A stretch of 64,000 nt of DNA from contig JARBJD010000109.1 of assembly GCA_033064195.1 (NCBI GenBank), forward strand, positions 155,011 through 219,010, in the 5' to 3' direction. Numbering within the stretch: the stretch's first letter is position 1; each line of letters opens with the position of its first letter. Shown here in pieces: positions 53,450 through 63,577 of the stretch. A program made the translations under genes and the position numbers. The notes beneath the pieces are model-generated. The model searched no databases, was not told where the DNA came from, and saw only the letters and a list, made by a program, of their open reading frames with translations. This DNA comes from Blattamonas nauphoetae. Taxonomy: Eukaryota > Preaxostyla > Oxymonadida.

Positions 53450-56336
53450 AGTAGTATAGTAGACGATTTGGGAACCAGATTGAAATAGTCGTTGAAATCA
53501 GAAACGAAAAGTCAATTCCGATCGACCATTTCTAAATCTTGTATTAAAAGGAATTTAGGCCATTTCAATGATGCCAATATTTGACCTAAATTCCAAAAAT
53601 ATATCCAATATTTTGACCTCATTTTAAGCGTCAATTTTGAAGCAAATTTTTGATACTTTCCAAAAATGTTGTCACTTTTTTCGATGTTTTTTCACTTTTG
53701 AACTCGAACAAAGTGAATCCAACTTGAGAACCACTTCGAAAAAAATCGAAAAAAATTCTAAAATGTCGAGGACGATGTGAGTCATCGATCAAAACAATCC
53801 CGATGAAAATCGGTTGAGAATTCGTGGAGCTACGTACCGAACAGTGGTCAAAAAAAGTGACCAAAAAGTCGATGCTCATATTTCACCACTATGAACCGCT
53901 ATATCTCTAAAACACATTTTTTATGACTTCACATAATTAGATCATCATTTTGAATGGGGAAATGTTGGCAAAAAAACACTTTCGAAAATAAAGTTTGATC
54001 CGACCCACCATGATCTGATCGAATTTCTCCGTTTCTGAAAAACCATGTATGCGCTTTCTCTGTTATCATTTTTAGGGTCTCCTTTTCTCTTATTTCATGC
54101 TTTTTCACTTCAAATCGTTCGGAGTCACCTTTTGGTGTCTCTTTTCAGTTTCGGTTTTGACACCTCATCGTTTTCACATTTTTTCCTCAATTTTTGTTTT
54201 TAAGCTTAGATCTTTCAGATTCTTCATATTTGCGTCCTTCCGACGCTTTTCCCAGGTTTCCTCTCACCTCACCCTTATAGTCGTCTTTTTTTGAACTTTC
54301 ATTTTTCACCTCACTTTTCAGCACTTTAGAATTTTGGTTGAGCGTTTTACCCCATCGGAGGTCCTTTCAGACCTTCCGAGAAGGGCCTCCTTGAATTTTC
54401 ATGAGTTTTTGTCCACTAGTTTTTCCTAGTTTTGTTTTTCGCACTTTTCTCGTCTTCTAGTCTGTTTTATGAAATTTCAGTTTCTTCTCATTTCACTCTC
54501 CACTTCATTACTCTTGTTTCTGATGTCTTTTTTACAATATCTCTCATAGTTTCCTCAGTTCGGATTGGACCACAACGACCGTTGGGCACTTTTTAACCAC
54601 TTCACATTACTTCATTTCCATTCAAGATTTTTCAAAAAGAGAACAAAAATAAGCGAACGAAGTACGAATGAAATTTTAAGAAAGGATATTGAACCAAAAA
54701 TGAGAAGCAAAAAATTGAAGTGAAATTTGTGGTCTAATAATGAATTGTAAGAATGAAAGAAGAAGAAATAGAGCAAACCTGTGATTTGTGTTGGGAACAA
54801 CATACTTTCATGTCCTAAGACACTATAGTGCACCACCGTTGAGATGATCGCACATCACCGGTTCAATAATGATTTTAAAATTGAATGAATAAAAAGGAAG
54901 GACATACTAGTTTTGTCTGTTCTGATAAGCATTCTTTCGAGAGCTAAAACGAGACTGTTCACCCAATTTGAAGGGCACTTTTCCGCCCACAAATGTTCGG
55001 TTCAAAATTGGTTTTTAAGAAAGAATGAAGGTAAATGAAGAGCAAACATGTTTGGATTGTCATAAACAACACACTTTCAAATCCTAAAACACAATATTGT
55101 ACCCACATCGAGGCGATCAGTTGAATCAGACCCAAAACGGATTTTAAAAAGTGAGTGAATAAGAAAACGTGAACATACCAGTTTCATTTCGTCATTCCCA
55201 CATTCAGCGAGCCATAAGGAGTTCTGATGGACCAGATTCGAAGGTCACTTTTTTGTCCACTTGTATCTGGTCCATAATGAGGTTTTATGAAAGAATGAGG
55301 AAAGTGAGAGAACATACCGGTTGAATTCCAGTCAGAACCACTTTAATCAGAGCATAAAGAGTCGTGCTGTACCTGAATGAAGAAGACTGAAAAAGAGCGA
55401 AAATGAGTGCACCAGAAGGTTTTAGAAAAGAGAAGAGTCGAAATGAGAAAGTCAAAAGAGGAAGAACATGAATTCAAGGTCAATAGAAAGTAAAACAAAG
55501 CGGCGTACCTTCTGAATCAAAATCGACGATCGATCGAGAAATTTCGAGCACCAAAAGTTGATCAAAAATTTAGAACTCATGTCAAACTTTAATTTTTGAA
55601 AAAGTGAAAGACAATGAAGAGATAATGAGAATGAAGTGAGAATGAAAATTCTAGAGTGAAGTGGAGAGAGAAAAAAGTGAAGACAAAAAGTGAAGTGCGA
55701 ATGTGAGTACAAGAATGAGTCTTAGGAAAAGATAATTCAAGAAAGAGAACAAACAAGTAAAAATTCTTCGGTGAAGGGCACTTGTGAACAGTAAGAGGTG
55801 ATAGAGCGTCGGAGTCGAGATGATCAGTTGGTGAGAGGTCAGAAATGAAATTTAAAAAGAGATGAAAGAAAGAGAAGAGCACACAAGTTATTTGTCGGAA
55901 GGGAAACATCATTTTGAATCATAAGAAGCAGTGGTCGACTAGATTTGTGAGGTCAAGTTTGGTCCGATCAGATCGAATACAAGAAAGAGTTTTAGGAAAG
56001 AATGAATTGAATAAGAGAACAAACCATTTAAGAATAAGTCGGAAACGAAATTCCAGAAGATAAAACACAATAGTGTACCTGAACGAGAGAGACAGAAAAA
56101 AGTGAATGATCGAGAACGAAAATGAAGAGATGAAAAAGAAGAGAGAACAAATGAGAAACTTGAAAGTGAAACACACCTAAATGAAACAGTAAAGAGCCAT
56201 TAGGAACGAGATGAAAGGATCATATCCCATTGAAGTACTTTCGCTGATCAAACAAGACTGATCGAACCCATCGATGTGAGGATCGAAGCCTCGGAAGATC
56301 ACAAATGATAAAACAACGAATGAAAATTTATTTTTG
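53450..56336. repeat. Non-coding left end of Polinton 2 with degenerate repeats
   Basis: About 2.9 kb with no convincing gene. From about 54600 to 56180 a degenerate unit recurs: GAGCAAACnTGT..., then CAACAnACTTTCA, TCCTAAnACACnATA and GTACC, near 54771, 55041, 55310, 55746, 55870 and 56016, at irregular spacing. It probably includes the left terminal inverted repeat, but the right end is outside the window, so its inner limit cannot be set. Confidence 0.55.
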
Positions 56337-56359
56337 AATTTTTTAATTTGTATTAAATG
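56337..56359 (+). promoter_or_regulatory. Polinton-type T-rich start motif
   Basis: GAATTTTTTAATTTGTATTA followed by AATG, nearly identical to the site at 31456 although the sequence further upstream is unrelated. Confidence 0.72.
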
Positions 56360-56746
56360 AATCCAACTGCGATGTACAATGAAAGACGTCGAATATGTTC
56401 AGAACAAGCATTAATTGAATCAATGAGAAAAGAGAACTGTTCGCTAGTCTCTGAGTATGTCAGAAATAATGTGCCGGTGACGTATGTTCATGAGGGAGTT
56501 GAATGGAGAATAAAACCAAAGTTGTGGAATCAAGGAAACAGACCTCACTCAGCAAAACGTCGACACTATACTCAATCATTCGTTGAGAATGAACTGAAGA
56601 AATACAATTGTGAACTCGTAGGTGAGTACACCAAAGTTCTGGTTCCATTTACGTATCGAGAGATTGGTGGAAGTGAAGTGTTCAGAACTAGACTTGATTC
56701 ATGGTTAAAGGCACCGAAAAAGCCCCATCAGAGAAAACAGAAATAA
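56357..56746 (+). CDS. Small basic Polinton protein, unknown function
   Basis: 129 residues, homologous to the gene at 31476 with the conserved VEWRIKPKLWNQGNRPH core and a basic C-terminus. The N-terminus differs. Here it is not, as far as can be seen, part of an inverted repeat. Frame whole. Confidence 0.75.
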   Translation: MNPTAMYNERRRICSEQALIESMRKENCSLVSEYVRNNVPVTYVHEGVEWRIKPKLWNQGNRPHSAKRRHYTQSFVENELKKYNCELVGEYTKVLVPFTYREIGGSEVFRTRLDSWLKAPKKPHQRKQK

Positions 56747-56769
56747 ACGCTCAACTTTTTTTATTTTCG

Positions 56770-56792
56770 GATTTTTTAATTTGTAGTAAATG
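56770..56792 (+). promoter_or_regulatory. Polinton-type T-rich start motif
   Basis: GATTTTTTAATTTGTAGTAA leads directly into the polymerase ATG at 56790. Confidence 0.72.
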
Positions 56793-59700
56793 GCGGCGAC
56801 ACTGAAATTTGTCACAGACAGCATCACAAAAATAAGAGAACTATTTCCAAACACCACCTTTGAATTCAAGGATGAACATGGTTATGATCGAACATACAAG
56901 CCAAGTAGTAGAAACAACCAACATCAGAGAGCATATCTCCTGTCAATGCTCAAGAATCCAGATCTCCACTTTGAAGGAGAAATAAGGAATATTACCAACT
57001 ATCAGATCGATGATTTTATTCACAAACTTGAAGAGAACAATAACAATGCAATGATGAATGAAGAAGACAGCAAAGCAAGAATGCAAGTCATGAAAGAAAA
57101 TCCAAGAGTGAACAAAGATGAACTGAAGAAGCAAGTGTTCAGAATGACGTGGAAGCTGAAATCAATTGAAGAGAAGCTGATGGATCTCTGGATGAAGAAT
57201 CTGTTGATCATTCAAAAGAAAAATGAACAAATGGAAAAGAGAGAAGTGCAGACCTTTGATGGATTTGAAGAATGTATATTACTTGCTGAACCACGAGACA
57301 AAGCAGCATTCAATTCTTGTCTCATGGATGCTCGAAGGAAGTTCAAAAAGAATGAGGTCGAGAAGGTCGAAGATAATGGAAAACCATATCAATTGTACTT
57401 TCACAATCATCTGAAGAATGTTGAAGAAATCACAACATTCATCAGAGCAGTATTCGACAAGGAGAAGGATCATCCATTCAAGATTAGTATTGACTTTGGA
57501 AAGATTATTGAGAGAAAAGACAAAGATGAGACAACTTACAATGACTTCAGACCAGAACTGGAGAACACATCGAAGAGTTTCCCAACAGTGATTAGAAGTT
57601 CAGGAGACATCAATGAGTATTCAAAATATGCGATCAATCTGATCAAAGAATCTCAGGAGAGAACACTGATGGATACGAAGACAATGTACATCGCATTCCA
57701 CTCAATTCTGGTTGCAGTCTATCGATTCCCAGTTGCAGGAAAAGCAAATGCCATTCTCACTGAACACATCAAAACGAGGAATGTTCGATACATCGATTCA
57801 GAGTACAATATCTGCTTCTTTCAAGCTCTGTCATTCCTCACTCTTCCTGAAGTTCAAGGTAAGAAAATATCAATCAATATGAGGAACAGTGAAGCCTACA
57901 GATTGTTCGCACAATGGATGAATCTCACTCATCTCCAATCTCGACAATTGACTCCACATCTTCAGAATTATCCTGGGTTTGATATTGCATGTGATATTGA
58001 GAAAGCAATGATTAAGTTCAACATTACCGTTCACATTTATGAATTTGATGAAGACAAGAAGCGGTACTTCCTGAGTCAATCGTATGTCAACGAAAATGAT
58101 GATGCAAGAGTCCTCCCACTTCTAATGATTCCTCTGACAGCAACTCTCGTTCATGTGATGTTCATTGTTGATCCTGAGAAAATCACTGGATACAAGCTCT
58201 GCCCATATTGTCAATCGAGAGGATTCCAAGTGAAGAATAAAAACTACAGTAGAGATTTTGAGAAGCATCTCAGAGAGTGCAAAGATCTTGATGGAAAACA
58301 TGTGAAGAAGATCTCACTTGACAAGACACCAAGACCTTATGTTCCACACATTCTCAACAATAGAACATATGAATTTCTGATGGCACACAAAAGACAAGAT
58401 GAATTCAAACCAACACAATTCTACATCACTTACGATTTCGAAACGATGGAAGATCTCATTCTTGACAATTTATTCTCTGATGACAACACACAATTGATCT
58501 CTCATCTAAAACCTCTCTCTGTTGCATCAGCAATCAAAACAAAATCAGGAATGAAGTCCATCTACTTTGATCTTCGAGATGGAAAGGATTTTGTGAAGCA
58601 ATGGATCAGAGAACTCTTCAAATTTGCTGAGACAGTTCGAGAGGACAACTATTATGAAGATCCAGAAATTCCCTCACAAAATGAAGTCAGTGTGATTGGG
58701 TTCAACAGTTCCAGATTCGACATCAATCTCATCTTTCGTGATCTTGTAGACAAGGATTGGAAAGTGGTGAGCTTCCTTGGATCAACAACAAAGTACAAAC
58801 AAGTATTGATCAGACACGAGAAAACACAACAGGTTCTTCGGTTCATTGACATGATGTCTTACACAGGACCAATGACTTTGGATAATGCAGTGAAGGCTTT
58901 TGGAGGAAACACCACACTCCAGAAATCATTCTTTGCTTACGAATCTTTTGATTCATCAGACTACGACACAGTGCTGAGCAAACAAGAACCATTCTCCAAA
59001 TATGAATTCTACTCCAGTCTGAACAACAGTGAAATGTCCGACACTGATTACCAATTGTACCTTGATGATTGGAATAAGCAAGGATTCAAGAACCGTTGGG
59101 AATACCTCAAGTTCTACAACATCAGAGACGTCGAATGCATGATTGCTCCACTTGACAATCTCATTGATCTGAACTTCCAATACAAAGTAGATATGTTGCA
59201 CAATCTCTCATTGTCAGCAAACGCTTCTGCAATCAAGTATGCATGCGCGTACAAGGATTTCGATATCGACGATGATTTCAATGGAGTGGATCAATCTGGT
59301 GACATAAAAATCACCAAACAATACTGGAAGTACAAGGTTGCATCGTACATTTATCAAGACCAGAAAGCTCATCGCAGCACTGACAAAAATGTCACTGAAG
59401 CAGACTACGACTGGTTTGTTCAACAGTGCAAGAGAGTGTGCTACATCTGCAAGAGTCACTTCTCACAAGCAGTACGACCAACACTGGATCGAATCGACAA
59501 TTCAAAAGGTCATTCAAAAGAGAACGTCAAGATCTGTTGTGACTACTGCAACACTTACAAGTCAGACAAAGATGAACATCTCACTCGATTGAGAATTCAA
59601 TTGAAGAAGTACTGCATCTGGAAATCACTACCAATGACTCTGACACATGAGCAAACATATCACAAACTGAGAGCAGCAGTGACTGGTGGACTATCGAATG

Positions 59701-61160
59701 TTCAACATCGACAGAATATCAAAGACGTGACACCAATCAATCACTTCAAGTTCGAAGATGGAAAGGTTCTTTCCACTGATACAGAACACAAGATGACTCA
59801 TGTCTGCGGCGTTGATTTCAATTCACTTTATCCAAGTGCTTTCTCATCAATCAAGAACAAGAACAATCCATACACTAATCACAGAATGTATATGCCAGGA
59901 AGATGCTTGTTCACCGCAACAGGAGATAAAGAATGTCGCAAGATTATCGAAGACAAGAATCAGAAGACACTATTCGTTGCAGAATTGAAGGGACACATCG
60001 ATGAGAAACACATTAATGAATTCATTAACTTTCCACCAATCTTCAGGAACATTGTTGTCAATACGACAGAAGAGAACATTGGAGAGAAGACATATTCGTT
60101 GATGAAGAAACATGGATTGAAGACTGATGACAAACAAAGAAAGCTGACCCAACTCTTGAGCACACACGATCAATATATGTTCTTTTCGACATACTATCTG
60201 TGGTTCCTCATTGACTACTGCCACTTCATTATTGATGACATTAAGAGTGTGATGGTATTCTCGAGACATGCCGGATTTGTACCATTTGTGACTTCATTTA
60301 TGAATGATCGAATTGAAGCAATGAAAGTTGGTAACAAAGGAAAAGAACAGTTCTGTAAGACCAACTTGAATGGAAGTTACGGATATGATGGAATGAACAC
60401 TGAGAAGTACAACTCAATCACAATCTGCAATGAGAAGAGAACATACTTGAAGCAAATGATGAAAGGATTTGTAGCGACTCGAGAGATCAATGAGGACAAC
60501 TACATTGTGATTGAAGACAGAGAGAAAGCATCATGCAAGACATGCCTGCAAGAAGCAGTATTCACACTCGACAATGCCAAGTTCTGGTATCTGAATTTCA
60601 TCTACAACTTCATGTACAAATGCCTAGACATGAACAAGATTCATTTCTGTGAGGGTGATACTGATTCTGCTTATTGGGCAATTAGTGGAGATCCGAATGC
60701 TGGAATCCATCAACAGTTTGAACACGTAATTGCTGACAAAGAATTCTATGATGCTCACAAATACGAATGGTTTCCCAATCCTGAAAAAGGAGTTGATGAT
60801 GAGAAGAAGCTGTTGGGATTAGCAATTGAGAAGGAAGGTGAACAGATGATCTGTCTTGCACCCAAGTGTTACTCTCTCGATGAGAAATGCAAAATCAAAG
60901 GAGTGTCATTAAAGAAAACAAATATCACGAGTGACGATTATGTGAAGTGTCTGAATGGAGAGAAAACTGTGACCACAACACTGAACTTTCAGACGAGAAG
61001 AATCGTGAGTGAAGAGGACAGCAATGGATTTGAGATAGCAAAAATACAACAACAGAAACTCAGTCTCAGTGGAAAACATCTGAAGGCAATCGTACTTGAA
61101 AATGAATCATGTCCTCCGTTCATTCATGGACTGAAAGCTACTGATTATATTATTGAATAA
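56790..61160 (+). CDS. Protein-primed DNA polymerase B of Polinton 2
   Basis: 1456 uninterrupted residues. Domains in order: charged helical N-terminus; OTU-like segment (YNICFFQALS near 338, LVHVMFI near 453); CPYC...H...C zinc finger near 470-500; 3'-5' exonuclease starting YITYDFETMED near 547; HNH-type motif near 882-927 (CYIC, LDRIDNSKGH, CCDYCN); TGG motif near 963; motif A DFNSLYPSAF near 1007; motif B NLNGSYGYDG near 1191; motif C EGDTDSAYW near 1288. Polinton polymerases are usually near 1000-1200 residues, and the extra length comes from the N-terminal and HNH parts. It would copy the linear element by protein priming. Confidence 0.94.
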   Translation: MAATLKFVTDSITKIRELFPNTTFEFKDEHGYDRTYKPSSRNNQHQRAYLLSMLKNPDLHFEGEIRNITNYQIDDFIHKLEENNNNAMMNEEDSKARMQVMKENPRVNKDELKKQVFRMTWKLKSIEEKLMDLWMKNLLIIQKKNEQMEKREVQTFDGFEECILLAEPRDKAAFNSCLMDARRKFKKNEVEKVEDNGKPYQLYFHNHLKNVEEITTFIRAVFDKEKDHPFKISIDFGKIIERKDKDETTYNDFRPELENTSKSFPTVIRSSGDINEYSKYAINLIKESQERTLMDTKTMYIAFHSILVAVYRFPVAGKANAILTEHIKTRNVRYIDSEYNICFFQALSFLTLPEVQGKKISINMRNSEAYRLFAQWMNLTHLQSRQLTPHLQNYPGFDIACDIEKAMIKFNITVHIYEFDEDKKRYFLSQSYVNENDDARVLPLLMIPLTATLVHVMFIVDPEKITGYKLCPYCQSRGFQVKNKNYSRDFEKHLRECKDLDGKHVKKISLDKTPRPYVPHILNNRTYEFLMAHKRQDEFKPTQFYITYDFETMEDLILDNLFSDDNTQLISHLKPLSVASAIKTKSGMKSIYFDLRDGKDFVKQWIRELFKFAETVREDNYYEDPEIPSQNEVSVIGFNSSRFDINLIFRDLVDKDWKVVSFLGSTTKYKQVLIRHEKTQQVLRFIDMMSYTGPMTLDNAVKAFGGNTTLQKSFFAYESFDSSDYDTVLSKQEPFSKYEFYSSLNNSEMSDTDYQLYLDDWNKQGFKNRWEYLKFYNIRDVECMIAPLDNLIDLNFQYKVDMLHNLSLSANASAIKYACAYKDFDIDDDFNGVDQSGDIKITKQYWKYKVASYIYQDQKAHRSTDKNVTEADYDWFVQQCKRVCYICKSHFSQAVRPTLDRIDNSKGHSKENVKICCDYCNTYKSDKDEHLTRLRIQLKKYCIWKSLPMTLTHEQTYHKLRAAVTGGLSNVQHRQNIKDVTPINHFKFEDGKVLSTDTEHKMTHVCGVDFNSLYPSAFSSIKNKNNPYTNHRMYMPGRCLFTATGDKECRKIIEDKNQKTLFVAELKGHIDEKHINEFINFPPIFRNIVVNTTEENIGEKTYSLMKKHGLKTDDKQRKLTQLLSTHDQYMFFSTYYLWFLIDYCHFIIDDIKSVMVFSRHAGFVPFVTSFMNDRIEAMKVGNKGKEQFCKTNLNGSYGYDGMNTEKYNSITICNEKRTYLKQMMKGFVATREINEDNYIVIEDREKASCKTCLQEAVFTLDNAKFWYLNFIYNFMYKCLDMNKIHFCEGDTDSAYWAISGDPNAGIHQQFEHVIADKEFYDAHKYEWFPNPEKGVDDEKKLLGLAIEKEGEQMICLAPKCYSLDEKCKIKGVSLKKTNITSDDYVKCLNGEKTVTTTLNFQTRRIVSEEDSNGFEIAKIQQQKLSLSGKHLKAIVLENESCPPFIHGLKATDYIIE

Positions 61161-61166
61161 ACACAA

Positions 61167-61186
61167 ACTTTATTTTTGAAGAAATG
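61167..61186 (+). promoter_or_regulatory. Polinton-type T-rich start motif
   Basis: AACTTTATTTTTGAAGAAATG-like block directly before the integrase ATG at 61184; weaker than the others. Confidence 0.55.
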
Positions 61187-63148
61187 AATACACGACAGAT
61201 CAACACACTAGTGAATAGGTTACTTCGGTGCACACAGCATTCTAAAACCAAAATAGTCGAAAAGAAATGGACTTTAACAAACATTTTACCAGTCTATTTC
61301 GGCTCTGATTCTAATGGACCATTTGATGGAAATGATGAAACATATTTCGAGGATTGGTTCAATGGTGGATTACCTCCTGATTTATCAGAGTTGGATGGAA
61401 GAAGTGTTGTCCAACAGTTTGTAAACAATTACCTAGGAATACTAATTCGGGATCGCACTGCTGAAAATGCATACTTCCAATATCAACTATATCATCGCGC
61501 GGTAAATCAGGAAGTGAATTTCTCACCACGGATTCGAAGCCCTGCAGAGGCAAGACCAATTCCAATCCCAACACCAGCGAAAAGACCAATAGTTATAGAA
61601 CCACCTGAATATCTAATTATTCCTGGACAGAAGAGAAACTTAAAATCGGCTGGGTTTGAATATGAATATCCAATGAAGGAGAGGAAATTTGAAGAGGAGG
61701 ATGATGATATCATTATTCCCAATCCACCAATGTCAATCAGAACAACTCCATTCAACCAACCAGTGAGAGAGATCGGACGGTACGAACCAACTCTCCGCCC
61801 AGGAGGGCTCGAAGCCTTTAGCAAGACAACACAGCAAGTTCTCAATAAGTTGGCACATATGAAAGGATTGTTTGATCATCAACAGAGAAATGATTCAGAA
61901 GATGAACAGATCAAAGCTGATAACTCAATAATGAATAATCAAAAACAAATGGAACACTTTATTACATCACACATTCTGGATGCAACTAAAATGAACAGAG
62001 ACACATTTGTTCGAGCCTCGATTAACAGAACTATTGCGAACGATGATCTTGAATTCATTCTGACTCACACAAAACAAATACCATTCGGAGGAAGATCATT
62101 TCAGGACTGGTACGATGAATATACTCACAGATGGGATTCTGCACATCCGAGGAAAATAAAGAGAGAAAAAGGAAGTGACACAATGAGAATTGATTCACCA
62201 ACAATTCCTAAAACAACAGAGAAAATCGTGTATCCATTTCGATCAAAAATGCAGTTCATGTCCAAAGCAATTACAGGTGATCCACAGAAGACATCGGACA
62301 GAAAGGTTCCACAGAATTGTGATCGACCTTACTTTTCTCCCAAGTTCGGATCATGGGAAATTGATCTCGTTTTCATTCAATCACCAACGTCGAAAACAGT
62401 ACTGCAGATCTACCTCTTCGCAATTAACATCAACACTAAATCCCTGGTTGTGATTCCAGTTCTGGATAAATCATGGAGCAAAGTCAAGACTGCAATCAAC
62501 GATCTGATTAATCATCGTGGAGTTCATGTGAATAACATTCGAGGAGATGGAGAAGCGGCTTGGACAAGTGGAGAAGCATCAGAGTTTTTCAAGGAACAGA
62601 AGGTCAGTACATATTTCACAAGCTCACCATTTACAAATCACAACAGAATTGTCGATCGAGTGATCAGAACAATCAGAGATGGATTCCAAGACAATGCAAC
62701 ACAAATGGCAAATCATTCACTGATGAATCAGATGGTGGAATACTACAACATGACTCCTCATCGAGCGTACTGGAACAAGTTCACTCCACAACAAGCACAA
62801 AACAATCGTGAAATCGAAGCACTGTACATCTCCAGTTGTGAAGAACAATTGAAGAACATCCAAAGACAACAGACATCACAGATGTTATGGAAATACAAAC
62901 CAGGAAACATTCTATTGATCCACCTTGATTTGGACAAGACCGTTGCCAAGTTTCAGAAGAAGCGAAGACAGTTTCAATTCGTGGGGAAATTCATTGAATA
63001 CAAACACGGTAATGTAGTAGCTAAACTTCTGAATGGACTCACATGTCTGTCAAAAGTTGTCTACGTTCCAATTCAGCACACAAAGTTCCATGCAGACTCA
63101 ATTGACAACTTAACTCCAGAGTTCATTGCTGAGTTCGGTCTTCTCTGA
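61184..63148 (+). CDS. Polinton integrase (rve superfamily)
   Basis: 654 residues, homologous to 40620-42593. Core motifs FGSWEIDLVFI, NNIRGDGEAAW and NRIVDRVIRTIRDG, then the chromo-like C-terminal segment. The N-terminal 220 residues differ more between the two elements than the core does. Tracts inside the core and C-terminus are identical at DNA level to Polinton 1 for more than 100 bp. Frame whole. Confidence 0.93.
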   Translation: MNTRQINTLVNRLLRCTQHSKTKIVEKKWTLTNILPVYFGSDSNGPFDGNDETYFEDWFNGGLPPDLSELDGRSVVQQFVNNYLGILIRDRTAENAYFQYQLYHRAVNQEVNFSPRIRSPAEARPIPIPTPAKRPIVIEPPEYLIIPGQKRNLKSAGFEYEYPMKERKFEEEDDDIIIPNPPMSIRTTPFNQPVREIGRYEPTLRPGGLEAFSKTTQQVLNKLAHMKGLFDHQQRNDSEDEQIKADNSIMNNQKQMEHFITSHILDATKMNRDTFVRASINRTIANDDLEFILTHTKQIPFGGRSFQDWYDEYTHRWDSAHPRKIKREKGSDTMRIDSPTIPKTTEKIVYPFRSKMQFMSKAITGDPQKTSDRKVPQNCDRPYFSPKFGSWEIDLVFIQSPTSKTVLQIYLFAININTKSLVVIPVLDKSWSKVKTAINDLINHRGVHVNNIRGDGEAAWTSGEASEFFKEQKVSTYFTSSPFTNHNRIVDRVIRTIRDGFQDNATQMANHSLMNQMVEYYNMTPHRAYWNKFTPQQAQNNREIEALYISSCEEQLKNIQRQQTSQMLWKYKPGNILLIHLDLDKTVAKFQKKRRQFQFVGKFIEYKHGNVVAKLLNGLTCLSKVVYVPIQHTKFHADSIDNLTPEFIAEFGLL

Positions 63149-63195
63149 CCTCAGAACTTCGTTCGCTTCAATTTAAACGAATCTCAAAAATGTTT

Positions 63196-63220
63196 CAGAT
63201 ATTTTTATTTCACTTAAATG
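63196..63220 (+). promoter_or_regulatory. Polinton-type T-rich start motif
   Basis: ATATTTTTATTTCACTTAAATG precedes the gene at 63218; the equivalent in Polinton 1 is near 42608-42631. Confidence 0.62.
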
Positions 63221-63577
63221 ACATCACTGAAAATATTAGAACCGTTTGATCCCGAACAAAAGGAGTTCACAAACATCCACGACTTTCAGAGATATTTGGA
63301 GAAGAATAGAAAAGAACTGAATGAGTACACAACACAGAAACTGAATAGGATGATTCAAATTGATGGATATCGAATCACAAAAATAAGAGGTGAGATAGCA
63401 CTGAGGAAACGATATGTCGATGCTTGCACTTCTCCTAATTCACTCACGATTGATCAAAGATTATCAGACATTGAAGAATCAATTCGGACGTTGACAGACA
63501 CTCTCAGCATGAGGCTTCGAAGTCTTGATGATTCAATTGGGAACCTTCTACAAGAGTTCTCTGACCCTTCTGATTAG
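63218..63577 (+). CDS. Small coiled-coil Polinton protein
   Basis: 119 residues beginning MTSLKILEPFDPEQKEF. The C-terminal half has heptad-like spacing (IDQRLSDIEESIRTLTDTLS) and probably forms a coiled coil. Its 3' end overlaps the 3' end of the ATPase gene on the other strand by about 30 bp. Possibly a fibre, spike or scaffold component by shape, but this is a guess. Confidence 0.68.
   Translation: MTSLKILEPFDPEQKEFTNIHDFQRYLEKNRKELNEYTTQKLNRMIQIDGYRITKIRGEIALRKRYVDACTSPNSLTIDQRLSDIEESIRTLTDTLSMRLRSLDDSIGNLLQEFSDPSD

Noticed and set aside
55452-56176. Minus-strand frames in the left end of Polinton 2
   Set aside because: Phe/Ser/Leu-rich frames in AT-rich repeats, with no start motif of the Polinton type and no recognisable fold.
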